Shown: piece after piece, positions 17,756 through 25,087 of the stretch
How positions within the stretch are numbered: position 1 is the first letter of the stretch
How the letters are laid out: each line of letters opens with the position of its first letter
From: Bacillota bacterium
Lineage (GTDB): Bacteria > Bacillota_I > Bacilli_A > Izemoplasmatales > Hujiaoplasmataceae
NCBI GenBank assembly: GCA_022710895.1
Contig: JAKLGB010000006.1
Coordinates: forward strand, 1-34,897
Reading direction: 5' to 3'
DNA length: 34,897 bases
Notes under the pieces: generated by a model
The model's input: the letters and a program-made list of their open reading frames with translations, nothing else
What the model was told of the DNA's origin: nothing
The model's database searches: none
Program-made: the position numbers and the translations under genes

Positions 17756-18157
17756 TTAGCTCATCAAAACAGAACATCGCTTTTCAATCAATTCTGAAAA
17801 AGATGTCTTAAGATGATCCGGCAGATTTGATTCCATACACATGGACTGAAGCATTTCCTTTTGGGCCACCATCTGAGTGATCATTTTTTGAGTTGTATCT
17901 TTGGTTATACCCATATTCTCGGCAAACATAAAGAAATCTTTCTTTCGGATATTCGTTTTTTTGCCGTTCATTGCCAAAGCAAAATCCTCTTCATCTTCCG
18001 GCATGTTAACTTTTACAGGAAGGAGGTCATAAGCCGCAGACAGCACATATTGCCTGCTTCCTACTGCCGTTTCAATCAACGAGAAATTCTTCAGATGCAT
18101 ATCCGAATTTCCGGTGATATAGAAAAAAACAATGCGAATAAACAGCTCGGACAAATC
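17756..18157 (-). pseudogene. hipA C-terminal fragment (truncated by the IS)
   Basis: About 133 residues of the C-terminal kinase part of a HipA-like serine/threonine kinase, the toxin of HipBA systems, which inactivates glutamyl-tRNA synthetase in E. coli. The catalytic loop GNSDMHLKNFSL and the metal-binding AAYDLLPV are intact, and LAMNGKKTNIRKKDF follows. The N-terminal subdomain and the ATP-binding part are missing, because the frame begins exactly at the left IS end (18158). No hipB and no N-terminal hipA are found on the other side of the IS. The fragment is AT-richer than its neighbours, which suggests recent transfer. It is unlikely to act. Confidence 0.8.
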
Positions 18158-18222
18158 TGAAGTGATACCAAAAAGCTGTACTTTACTGTAAACTATGTTT
18201 GCAGGAAAAAGGAGGCTTTTTG

Positions 18223-18597
18223 ATGAAGAAAAAGAAAAATAACCGGCTATGGACCGGTGAATTCAAAATCAAAGTGGTCGAAGATATCTTGCACAACGAT
18301 TTGTCCTATTCGCAAGCGGCACGGAAATACAATTTCTATCTGAAGAGCGGCGCCCTCAATGATACGCTGCCTGCGCGATGGACATATACCTATCAGTTGT
18401 ATGGAAAAGAACGACTGCTTCAGTCACCGAAAGAATACCGCAAGAAGATTGAAAGAGCGTTTCCTAAATTGCCTGATGGAGACAAGGATCTTTACGAAGT
18501 GCGGATCAAACATCTGGAAATGGAGCTTGAATACACAAAAAAAGTTGTGGCCTTGGTTCAGCAACGGTCGTCACGAAAGCCGAACAATTCGCAGTAG
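18223..18597 (+). CDS. IS3-family transposase OrfA (HTH subunit)
   Basis: 124 residues. The N-terminal helix-turn-helix of IS150-type OrfA lies in FKIKVVEDILHNDLSYSQAA and RKYNF. The C-terminal part is a lysine/glutamate-rich coiled segment (YEVRIKHLEMELEYTKK) used for oligomerisation. It binds the IS ends and, through frameshifting, forms the N-terminus of OrfAB. ATG at 18223 has AAAAAGGAGG upstream. A seven-A slippery run (18537-18543) lies before its stop. Confidence 0.85.
   Translation: MKKKKNNRLWTGEFKIKVVEDILHNDLSYSQAARKYNFYLKSGALNDTLPARWTYTYQLYGKERLLQSPKEYRKKIERAFPKLPDGDKDLYEVRIKHLEMELEYTKKVVALVQQRSSRKPNNSQ
18537..18543 (+). promoter_or_regulatory. programmed -1 frameshift site in the transposase
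   Basis: A AAA AAA followed by G in the orfA frame (Thr-Lys-Lys). A shift back by one base continues directly into the orfB frame with no stop between. orfB has only a TTG start at 18624, which supports expression by frameshifting. Confidence 0.7.
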
Positions 18598-19439
18598 TTC
18601 ATGAACTGAGGCGGAAATATGCATTGCATCAACTGTTGGATTGTTCGGGGCTGAAAAAGGCGACCTATTACTATTACTTGAACACCATTGGCAAAGATGA
18701 CAAGTATCAGGAAGTCAAAGAACGCATCGAACAAATCTTTCGTGGGAGCAATCGCACCTATGGTTATCGTCGGATCAAACTCGCACTGAAAAACTTCTTT
18801 GACATCAAACTTGCGTATAAAACGGTCCGAAAACTGATGAACGAGTTGAAAATCGTCTGTAAAGTTCGTAAAAAGAAGTATCGGTACATCAGCCGGATCT
18901 CGAACAAGATCGTCCCCAATGTCCTCCACCGCGACTTTTCAGCGGATCGACCCAACCTCAAGTGGGTGACGGACGTGACAGAGTTTCGGATCCACCGCAA
19001 GAAACTGTACCTTTCGGTTATTCAGGACTTGTATAACGGCGAAATCGTCGCCTACGCGGTCTCGCGATCACCCGATCAGAAATTGATTCTCGATTCGCTT
19101 CGGTCTGCCCTAGATCCCCGTTTGGACCTGACTGAACTGCTTATACATTCTGACCAAGGTGTATTGTATCAATCGCCGAAATACCGGAACTTCCTGAAGA
19201 AATCGAAGATTCAACAATCGATGAGTAGCAAGGGCAACTGTTATGACAACGCCGTGGTAGAGAGTTTTTTCGGCACCTTGAAATGTGAAACGATCTATTT
19301 GAACAAGATAAAAACCCTTGGAGAGCTGATCTCAACGATAGAGCAATACATCGAATGGTACAATCACGAACGCATCAAACTCACGTTGAATGGCTATTCT
19401 CCCATTCAATATAGACTTAAGAATGAACAAAAGTTATAA
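18543..19439 (+). CDS. IS3-family transposase OrfB (DDE catalytic subunit)
   Basis: About 298 residues counted from the frameshift, giving a fused OrfAB of about 405 residues. The rve/DDE integrase core is complete: first D in WVTDVTEF, second D in LIHSDQGVLYQSP, catalytic E in NAVVESFFGTLKCE, then YIEWYNHERIKLTLNGYSP at the C-terminus. The preceding HTH_21-like part has the YGYRRI segment. Start coordinates reflect where the -1 frame is entered. Confidence 0.85.
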   Translation, partial: SCGLGSATVVTKAEQFAVVHELRRKYALHQLLDCSGLKKATYYYYLNTIGKDDKYQEVKERIEQIFRGSNRTYGYRRIKLALKNFFDIKLAYKTVRKLMNELKIVCKVRKKKYRYISRISNKIVPNVLHRDFSADRPNLKWVTDVTEFRIHRKKLYLSVIQDLYNGEIVAYAVSRSPDQKLILDSLRSALDPRLDLTELLIHSDQGVLYQSPKYRNFLKKSKIQQSMSSKGNCYDNAVVESFFGTLKCETIYLNKIKTLGELISTIEQYIEWYNHERIKLTLNGYSPIQYRLKNEQKL

Positions 19440-19563
19440 TACTTTTAGAAGATGCAGAAAAAGTACAGGAAAATGGTACCAGTTCACCCATCGGGAATGA
19501 CGGTGAGGCTGGAAATATCGAGTGAGGAAGCGGGCTCGATTGTGAATTGAAAATCAGTATTTT

Positions 19564-19920
19564 TTACTGGGCACAACTCGAAAGGGCAAAAAAGATGAAA
19601 GCGACGTAAACGAATCCCGCGCTGATCGGGGTCAGAAGCATTGAAAGAACGGACCGGCGAATCGTGGTCTCGGGGTACTTGGAATGAAACCCGGTAATGA
19701 ATTTTCCAATTCGGAAAATCCCGAACAAAAACGGGGCGACATGATAATACAAGTAATAACTGACGAACACGATGACGAAAGCGGGGGCGGGGGTGACGGT
19801 ATAGACCGCCAACATCGACAATCCCATCAAAACCATCGAAACCAGGGTCATAATTCCCGTAACGCGCAAAAACCGTTTTTCATTGCGGATGAAAGTCTGG
19901 GGCTGTGGCCGTATTTCCAT
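19564..19920 (-). CDS. small membrane protein of unknown function
   Basis: 118 residues with about four hydrophobic segments (near 25-45, 45-65, 70-80 weak, 90-115), ending SSCAQ. The basic N-terminus suggests that it stays inside. I do not recognise the family. The start is the second ATG (19920): AAGGAGG lies 7 bases before it, while the first ATG at 19926 touches the ribosome site. The gene has a good promoter and stands alone between the IS remnant and the DUF1858 operon. Confidence 0.7.
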   Translation of the reverse strand: MEIRPQPQTFIRNEKRFLRVTGIMTLVSMVLMGLSMLAVYTVTPAPAFVIVFVSYYLYYHVAPFLFGIFRIGKFITGFHSKYPETTIRRSVLSMLLTPISAGFVYVAFIFFALSSCAQ

Positions 19921-19940
19921 TTTCATCCCTCCTTAGCCTC

Positions 19941-19969
19941 ATTTTACTCATAATTACTTTGAATTTCAA
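19941..19969 (-). promoter_or_regulatory. promoter of the small membrane protein gene
   Basis: TTGAAA (19964-19969) and TAAAAT (19941-19946) are separated by 17 bases on the minus strand. Confidence 0.75.
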
Positions 19970-20060
19970 ACAAAACGAATGAAAATCGATCGCGGGTGCT
20001 TTTGAACGCAAAATTGTTCCCGATCTTCCGAGGAAACCAAGCGGAATTTTATCATCTCGA

Positions 20061-20089
20061 TTGGAATCTCTCCGATACTTTGATATACT
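20061..20089 (+). promoter_or_regulatory. promoter of the DUF1858-DUF438 operon
   Basis: TTGGAA (20061-20066) and TATACT (20084-20089) with a 17-base spacer and a TGA extension before the -10. Confidence 0.75.
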
Positions 20090-20113
20090 ACAATCAAGAA
20101 AGAGGTGTTCTCC

Positions 20114-20350
20114 ATGATTACCATCAGCGACCGGGAGACGATCTTCCGCTTGGTTCAAGAACATCCCCAACTGCAAGCCATTTTGGCTTCGGTCGGTTTC
20201 ACCGAAATCGTCAAACCGGGGATGTTGGCCACCGTCGGGCGGTTCATGAACCTTCGACAAGGCAGTTCGTTACGAAAAATCGACTTCCAAACTTTACAAG
20301 ATAGGCTCCGCGAAAACGGATTCGAATTAAAGGAGGATTCCCATGAGTGA
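20114..20350 (+). CDS. DUF1858 domain protein
   Basis: 78 residues, almost all one DUF1858 domain: a short helical fold starting ITISDRETIFRLVQEHPQL with the ILASVGF turn. Cysteines typical of some DUF1858 proteins are absent. It overlaps the next gene by 8 bases, so the two are coupled and probably work together. Fused or adjacent DUF1858 and DUF438/hemerythrin proteins are common and have been linked to redox or nitric-oxide sensing; that role is inference here. AGAGGTG precedes the ATG. Confidence 0.8.
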   Translation: MITISDRETIFRLVQEHPQLQAILASVGFTEIVKPGMLATVGRFMNLRQGSSLRKIDFQTLQDRLRENGFELKEDSHE

Positions 20351-21554
20351 GTTCATCAACAACTCGGCCAAACGCCAAGAAATGCTGAAAACGATCATCA
20401 AAAGCCTTCATGCCGGAGCGAGTTTGGAAAGCGCGAAAGCGGAATTCCGAAAACACTTCAGCGAAGTGTCGACCGAAGAGATTTCGGCGATGGAACAAGC
20501 CTTGATCAAAGAAGGGATGGCCATCGAGGAAGTCCAAAATCTTTGCGATGTCCATGCAGCGGTCTTTGATGGAGCCATCTCCGACATTCATCCCGCCAAA
20601 GACCACACCAAGATTCCCGGGCACCCGGTTTGGGTTTTCAAAGAAGAAAACAATCGGATCGAACAATTGATCCAAGAAGAAATCGAACCGTTTCTTCGGC
20701 TTTCGGGACCCAATGCGGTGTTAATGTTGCGGGTCGCCTACGACCGGCTGGCGGAAATTCACCGACATTATGCACGAAAGGAATACCTGTTCTTCCCCAA
20801 CTTGGAAAAGAAGGGAATCGACGCCCCGCCCAAAGTCATGTGGGCGGTCGACGACGAAATTCGGGCAGAAATCAAAAAAATTCAAGAAGACCTCGGGTCC
20901 GTGGAAGCGGATTTGGAGCGCACCAAGCAATTAATTCGATCCAACATCGGCCGGGTCCGTGACATGATTTCGAAAGAAAATAACATTTTGATTCCGTTAT
21001 TGATTGACACAGTATCCTTCTTCGATTGGATTCTCGTCGACGGAGCGACGCCCGAAATCGGTTATTTTTTGGACAAACCGAAGCATTCCTGGAAGAAAGA
21101 AAAACCCGAAGAAAATCAAGAGCCCTCCCTCTCTTCCACTCTCTCGGGTGAAATTTCGTTTGATGCCGGAGCGCTTACTCCAGATCAACTGAATTCGATG
21201 CTAAATACCCTACCTTTGGATTTGACCTTTGTCGATGCCAATCGCCGGGTCAAATACTTCACGCAGGGAAAAGAACGGATTTTCGACCGTCCGGTCACGA
21301 TCATCGGCCGACAAGTGTCGATGTGCCATCCTCCGGCCAGCGTCCATGTGGTCGAAGACATCATCTCCAGTTTTGAAAAGGGCGAGAAAGATCACGAAGA
21401 CTTCTGGATCCGGATGAAAGATCAATTCGTTTACATTCGGTATTTTGCGGTTCGTGACAAAAGTGGGGCGTATCTTGGTACCCTCGAAGTCACTCAGAAC
21501 ATCAAACCCATCACGGAGTTGCTGGGAGAAAAACGGCTCGTTTCGAAAACGTGA
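20343..21554 (+). CDS. DUF438 / hemerythrin-like / PAS domain protein
   Basis: 403 residues in three parts. Residues 1-80 are DUF438 (KRQEMLKTIIKSLHAGA). Residues about 90-215 form a hemerythrin-like HHE helical bundle with candidate iron ligands in PGHPVWVF, EIHRHYARKEYLFFP and HHE-type acidic positions in VDDEIR. Residues about 280-390 form a PAS domain starting MLNTLPLDLTFVDANRRV and ending LGTLEVTQNI. The family is soluble and thought to sense oxygen, NO or redox state through a di-iron centre; it lacks a recognisable output domain. AAAGGAGG precedes the ATG. A strong terminator follows. Confidence 0.88.
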   Translation: MSEFINNSAKRQEMLKTIIKSLHAGASLESAKAEFRKHFSEVSTEEISAMEQALIKEGMAIEEVQNLCDVHAAVFDGAISDIHPAKDHTKIPGHPVWVFKEENNRIEQLIQEEIEPFLRLSGPNAVLMLRVAYDRLAEIHRHYARKEYLFFPNLEKKGIDAPPKVMWAVDDEIRAEIKKIQEDLGSVEADLERTKQLIRSNIGRVRDMISKENNILIPLLIDTVSFFDWILVDGATPEIGYFLDKPKHSWKKEKPEENQEPSLSSTLSGEISFDAGALTPDQLNSMLNTLPLDLTFVDANRRVKYFTQGKERIFDRPVTIIGRQVSMCHPPASVHVVEDIISSFEKGEKDHEDFWIRMKDQFVYIRYFAVRDKSGAYLGTLEVTQNIKPITELLGEKRLVSKT

Positions 21555-21593
21555 CCCTTTTTTGAAAAAGAACATTATTTTTTCCATCCAAGA

Positions 21594-21634
21594 AACATTC
21601 CTTCCATTTTTTTCGTGAAGGAATGTTTTTCTTA
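21594..21634 (+). terminator. terminator of the DUF1858-DUF438 operon
   Basis: Eleven-base arms AACATTCCTTC (21594-21604) and GAAGGAATGTT (21617-21627) followed by a T-rich run. Confidence 0.85.
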
Positions 21635-21690
21635 TTTGATTTTATCGCTGAAAATGGGGAATTTCCAGCACAAATCATTGCGGTAATCAG

Positions 21691-21745
21691 ACCGATTTCT
21701 CCTCCACCTCCCAAATCGGGTTTTCTTTTAGAAAAAGGAGAAATC
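21691..21745 (+). other. pair of mutually exclusive inverted repeats
   Basis: Within the 331-base stretch without a gene (21555-21886), ACCGATTT (21691) can pair with AAATCGG (21713-21719), which is followed by GTTTTCTTTT and looks like a terminator. GATTTCTCCT (21694-21703) can pair perfectly with AGGAGAAATC (21736-21745) instead. The two hairpins exclude each other. No promoter is seen upstream, so it may be chance. The rest of the stretch shows only the terminator before it and the promoter after it. Confidence 0.35.
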
Positions 21746-21824
21746 CAAAGAAAAAGCCCGGAGGATCTTCTGTTTCAACCAAAAAACAAATAATCAAAAT
21801 TTAGTGCTTGAAAAGTTTTTTCTT

Positions 21825-21833
21825 TGATATAAT
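21825..21833 (+). promoter_or_regulatory. extended -10 promoter of the aldolase operon
   Basis: TGATATAAT, a perfect extended -10. Just downstream a near palindrome GCTTG-T-CAAGC (21837-21847) lies at the expected transcription start and may be an operator. Its TGCTTGT core recurs at 25879 between the deoR and sorE promoters. Confidence 0.65.
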
Positions 21834-21886
21834 ACTGCTTGTCAAGCGTCATTGATGTGAAAAAACCCCGAGAGGAGATTCCCTTC

Positions 21887-22990
21887 ATGAACCAAGATTT
21901 GATACGGATGTCCCGCAAATACGGATCGAATTCGGAACTCGTATTGGCCGGCGGAGGTAACACCAGTTTTAAAAATGATGACACCTTATGGGTGAAAGCC
22001 AGCGGAACATCCTTGGCTTCCATTGATTCCCAAGGATTCGTGGCCATCGATCGTCGTTCTCTTCAAAAAATGTGGGAGAAATCCTACGATGAGGATTCGT
22101 CCCGACGCGAGTCGCAAGTCTTATCTGATTTGATGGCGGCCCGCCTTCCGGGAGAAACCGGACGCCCTTCGGTGGAAACCGCCCTTCATGATTTGATCGG
22201 CTTTGCCTATATTCTTCACCTTCATCCCTGTATGATCAACGGCATCACGTGTTCGATCCACGGAAAATCCTGGGTGGAATCGGTCCTCGGGGATCGGGTA
22301 TTATGGATGGATGCGACGAATCCGGGCTACATCCTTGCCAAAACGGCAAAGGAAAAATTGGAAGACTACCGTCGCCGCTTCCGCCAAGACCCTTCCATCC
22401 TTCTTCTGGAAAATCATGGAGTCTTTTTCGGGGCGGACACCGTGGAAGAAATGGATGGTTTGGTCGAAGGGCTATTGGATACCGTTTCCCTCCATACTCA
22501 AATTCAACCGATTCTCGACTCCACCCCAAATCAGGACGGGTTCGATGCCATCGGCCGACAGTTATCCGAATTATCCGTTGAAAAATTCGTGGTTCACGAA
22601 TCCAACAAATTGATCGATGCCTTGATGAAAAAATCCGAAAATGATCTGGAATTGGATCATGCCTTCACGCCCGATCATCTCGTCTATTGCCACCGATTCC
22701 CGATGATATCGAAACCCGAGCAAATTGAGAACCGATTCCGGGAGTACGAACGAAAGAACGGTTGTTCTCCTCGAGTCGTATTGGTCCTTGGATACGGATT
22801 GTTCGGATTGGGATCCACTCAAAAACAAGCCGAAATATCCCGAGACGTCTACATGGACGCGATGAAAATCGCCACGTATTCTCAAAATTTCGGAGGTCCC
22901 AAACGAATGAGTTCAGATGACATTGAGTTCATCCTTCACTGGGAAGTCGAACAATATCGAGCGAAAGCGACGGCGATCCACCATGGATAA
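21887..22990 (+). CDS. class II aldolase/adducin family protein (RhaD/YuxG N-terminal type)
   Basis: 367 residues. The glycine-rich phosphate loop AGGGNTSFK (21-29), VKASGTSLASI, the PSVETALH glutamate (E97), the zinc ligands in LHLHP (H111, H113) and the later histidine in LLLENHGVF (H177) are all present. They indicate a metal-dependent aldolase that cleaves a phosphorylated ketose to dihydroxyacetone phosphate and an aldehyde. The sequence is most like the aldolase half of bifunctional rhamnulose-phosphate aldolase/dehydrogenases, but the dehydrogenase half is separate here. The start at 21887 has GAGAGGAGA; the longer frame to 21839 would begin at the transcription start. It overlaps the PHP gene by 8 bases. 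The substrate is not established. Confidence 0.85.
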   Translation: MNQDLIRMSRKYGSNSELVLAGGGNTSFKNDDTLWVKASGTSLASIDSQGFVAIDRRSLQKMWEKSYDEDSSRRESQVLSDLMAARLPGETGRPSVETALHDLIGFAYILHLHPCMINGITCSIHGKSWVESVLGDRVLWMDATNPGYILAKTAKEKLEDYRRRFRQDPSILLLENHGVFFGADTVEEMDGLVEGLLDTVSLHTQIQPILDSTPNQDGFDAIGRQLSELSVEKFVVHESNKLIDALMKKSENDLELDHAFTPDHLVYCHRFPMISKPEQIENRFREYERKNGCSPRVVLVLGYGLFGLGSTQKQAEISRDVYMDAMKIATYSQNFGGPKRMSSDDIEFILHWEVEQYRAKATAIHHG

Positions 22991-24257
22991 TTTTTCCCGG
23001 ATGAATCAACCGAACCTTCAAGACCGCCTTTCGGCGCTTGCTTCCGTCATTTTGGAAGAGAAAAATCGAAATGACTTCCCCGCTCCCCGTCCACTGGATG
23101 CCAACAACCACATTCATACCTTCTATTCCTTTTCCCCCTATTCACCGACTTTGGCGGTTTATCAGGCTTACCAGGCAGGATTGCTTGTGGCAGGAATCGT
23201 CGATCACGATTCGGTGGCCGGACTTCGGGAATTCCATCAAGCCGCCAAAATTGCGGGAATATCGTCCACCGGCGGAGTCGAGGTCCGGGTCCGTTTCGAC
23301 CGCGGATTCGGGACCATCAACAACCCCGATCAACCGAATTGCATGTACATGGTGGCTCACGCCCTCCCAACGGATCAGGTGGACCAAATGGATGCGTTTC
23401 TTTCCCCCTATCGTTTGGAACGGGAAAAACGAAATCGTCTCATGTGTGACCGAATCAATCCGTTGATTGCCGAAACGGGAATTCACCTTTCGTACGATGA
23501 CGATGTCCGTCCACTCTCCAAAGCAAAGGAAGGCGGATCGGTGACCGAACGACATTTGCTGTTTGCTTTGGCCAAAAAAATGGAATCCCGACTCGGAAGG
23601 ACTCCCGAGTTGCTCCACTTCTTGGAAAACGGACTTCGTCTCCGAGTGGGTGAAAAACAACGGACGCTTCTTTCCGATTCCCTCAATCCCTTTTTCACGT
23701 ACGATCTTCTGGCATTGCTGAAAACCGACACGACGCCCTATTACATCCCCGCCACGGAGGAAATGCCCCTTGCCGAAGATTTCATCCAGAACGCCAAAAA
23801 ATGCGGGGCGATTCCCGCTTATGCATATCTCGGGGACGTGACGGAATCCGTCACCCAAGACAAGCGAGCTCAAAAGTTTGAAGACAGCTATCTCGAAGAC
23901 CTGATCCAGGAAATCAAAAAAATCGGAGTTCCGGCTTTGACCTACATGCCAACCCGGAATACTCCCGCTCAATTGAATCGGATTCAAGATTTGTGCACGC
24001 GTTACCACCTCATGCAAATTTCCGGAGAGGACATCAACTCCTCTCGACAGAAATTTCCGTGCGACGCCTTGGCCAATCCACAAAACCATCATTTGATCGA
24101 GGCCGCATGGGCTTTGATCGGACATGAATCCTTGGTTCAGAAATCCGGAATCGAACATGGTTTGTTCGGATCCGTTCATCAAAACGTTCCCCTGGCGGAC
24201 CGTATCCGTTATTTCTCAACGATTGCTCAAAAAAAGGATGGAGGAAAAGCAAAATGA
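22983..24257 (+). CDS. PHP-domain metal-dependent hydrolase
   Basis: 424 residues. The PHP metal site is visible: NHIHTFYSFS (H43, H45), GIVDHDSV (D74, H75, D76), GGVEVRV (E100), and the late aspartate/histidine positions in ISGEDINSS. PHP proteins are trinuclear phosphoesterases; stand-alone forms include histidinol phosphatase and sugar or nucleotide phosphatases. No signal peptide or membrane segment is seen, so it is cytosolic. It sits between the aldolase (8-base overlap) and the dehydrogenase (ATGA overlap), so it very likely acts in the same pathway, perhaps removing a phosphate from an intermediate. The substrate is unknown. The ribosome site is weak, which fits translational coupling. 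Confidence 0.8.
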   Translation: MDNFSRMNQPNLQDRLSALASVILEEKNRNDFPAPRPLDANNHIHTFYSFSPYSPTLAVYQAYQAGLLVAGIVDHDSVAGLREFHQAAKIAGISSTGGVEVRVRFDRGFGTINNPDQPNCMYMVAHALPTDQVDQMDAFLSPYRLEREKRNRLMCDRINPLIAETGIHLSYDDDVRPLSKAKEGGSVTERHLLFALAKKMESRLGRTPELLHFLENGLRLRVGEKQRTLLSDSLNPFFTYDLLALLKTDTTPYYIPATEEMPLAEDFIQNAKKCGAIPAYAYLGDVTESVTQDKRAQKFEDSYLEDLIQEIKKIGVPALTYMPTRNTPAQLNRIQDLCTRYHLMQISGEDINSSRQKFPCDALANPQNHHLIEAAWALIGHESLVQKSGIEHGLFGSVHQNVPLADRIRYFSTIAQKKDGGKAK

Positions 24258-25033
24258 CAACAATCAATTTAACTGGAAAAATCGCCGTCGTGACCGGCGT
24301 GTCCCAAGGTTTGGGAGAAGCTCTTGCGAAGCGTTTGGACCAAGAAGGATGCCGAATCGCCGCGTGCGACATCAACTTGGAAGGCGTCACCAAAGTGTGT
24401 CAAAACATGAATAACGCCGTGCCCTATGGATTGGACATCACCAATTATGAACAATGCGTTCAAGTGGCTCAAACCATCAAGGACCGATTCGGACGCGTCG
24501 ATATCTTGGTATGCAATGCCGGAATATTGAAAAGTGGCGATATCTCTTCTCTATCCACTCAAGCGTTTCGTCAGGTGATTGACGTCAACCTGGTGGGATA
24601 TTTCAACACCGTCAAAGCCTTCGCTCCGATCATTCTTCCGCAAAAACAAGGATCGATCATCCAGATCAACAGCAAATCCGGAAAAGTGGGATCCTACAAA
24701 AACGGAGCCTACGCCGCCAGCAAATTTGGAGGAATCGGTTTGACACAGAGCTTGGCCTTGGAATTTGCCGAGCACCATGTGCGCGTCAACAGCATTTGCC
24801 CCGGCAATTTGCTCAATTCCCCGTTATGGGTCAACAGTTTATTCAAACAGTACGCTCAAAACCAAAACACGACCGAAGAAGCCATTCGGGAAAAATATAT
24901 CAACCAAGTGCCCCTTCGCCGCAGCTGTGAATACGAAGACATCGCCAACATGATGGTGTTCCTCGCCTCCGATTTGTCCGATTACATGACCGGACAAGCC
25001 ATCAACGTCACCGGCGGACAAGTCATGCATTAG
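24254..25033 (+). CDS. srlD: sorbitol-6-phosphate dehydrogenase-like SDR
   Basis: 259 residues, a classical short-chain dehydrogenase. NAD motif TGVSQGLG (14-21), NAG at 88-90, catalytic S140/S142 in INSKSGKVGS, and Y153/K157 in AYAASK. The segments IIQINSKSGKVGS, PLRRSCEYEDIANMM and TGQAINVTGGQVM closely resemble SrlD/GutD, which oxidises D-sorbitol-6-phosphate to fructose-6-phosphate. Lactaldehyde dehydrogenases fused to rhamnulose-phosphate aldolase are also SDRs of this group, so a different polyol or deoxysugar product is possible. GGAGG lies 9 bases before the ATG; the start overlaps the PHP stop. A bidirectional terminator follows. Confidence 0.8.
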   Translation: MTTINLTGKIAVVTGVSQGLGEALAKRLDQEGCRIAACDINLEGVTKVCQNMNNAVPYGLDITNYEQCVQVAQTIKDRFGRVDILVCNAGILKSGDISSLSTQAFRQVIDVNLVGYFNTVKAFAPIILPQKQGSIIQINSKSGKVGSYKNGAYAASKFGGIGLTQSLALEFAEHHVRVNSICPGNLLNSPLWVNSLFKQYAQNQNTTEEAIREKYINQVPLRRSCEYEDIANMMVFLASDLSDYMTGQAINVTGGQVMH

Positions 25034-25047
25034 AAAATTCAATCAAT

Positions 25048-25087
25048 AAAGGGTCAAGTCCGTTGGGTTCGGGCTTGACCCTTTTTT
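25048..25087. terminator. bidirectional terminator between srlD and deoR
   Basis: About 13-base arms (AAGGGTCAAGTCCG and CGGGCTTGACCCTT) with a 7-base loop and T runs on both strands. It separates the convergent aldolase operon and deoR-type gene. Confidence 0.85.

Larger units (their letters stand above)
18158..19486 (+). mobile_element. IS3-family insertion sequence (IS150-like), about 1.33 kb
   Basis: Bounded by imperfect inverted repeats of about 28 bases with roughly 20 matches. The left end begins TGAAGTGATACC (18158) and the right end finishes GGTACCAGTTCA (19486), so the element keeps the 5'-TG...CA-3' ends of the family. It encodes orfA and orfB with a -1 frameshift site. Both reading frames look intact and the element may be active. 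No target-site duplication is seen: the bases next to the ends are ATC on the left and CCC on the right. Confidence 0.85.

Noticed and set aside
18150-19495. Target-site duplication around the IS
   Set aside because: Neighbouring bases differ for every plausible border within two bases.
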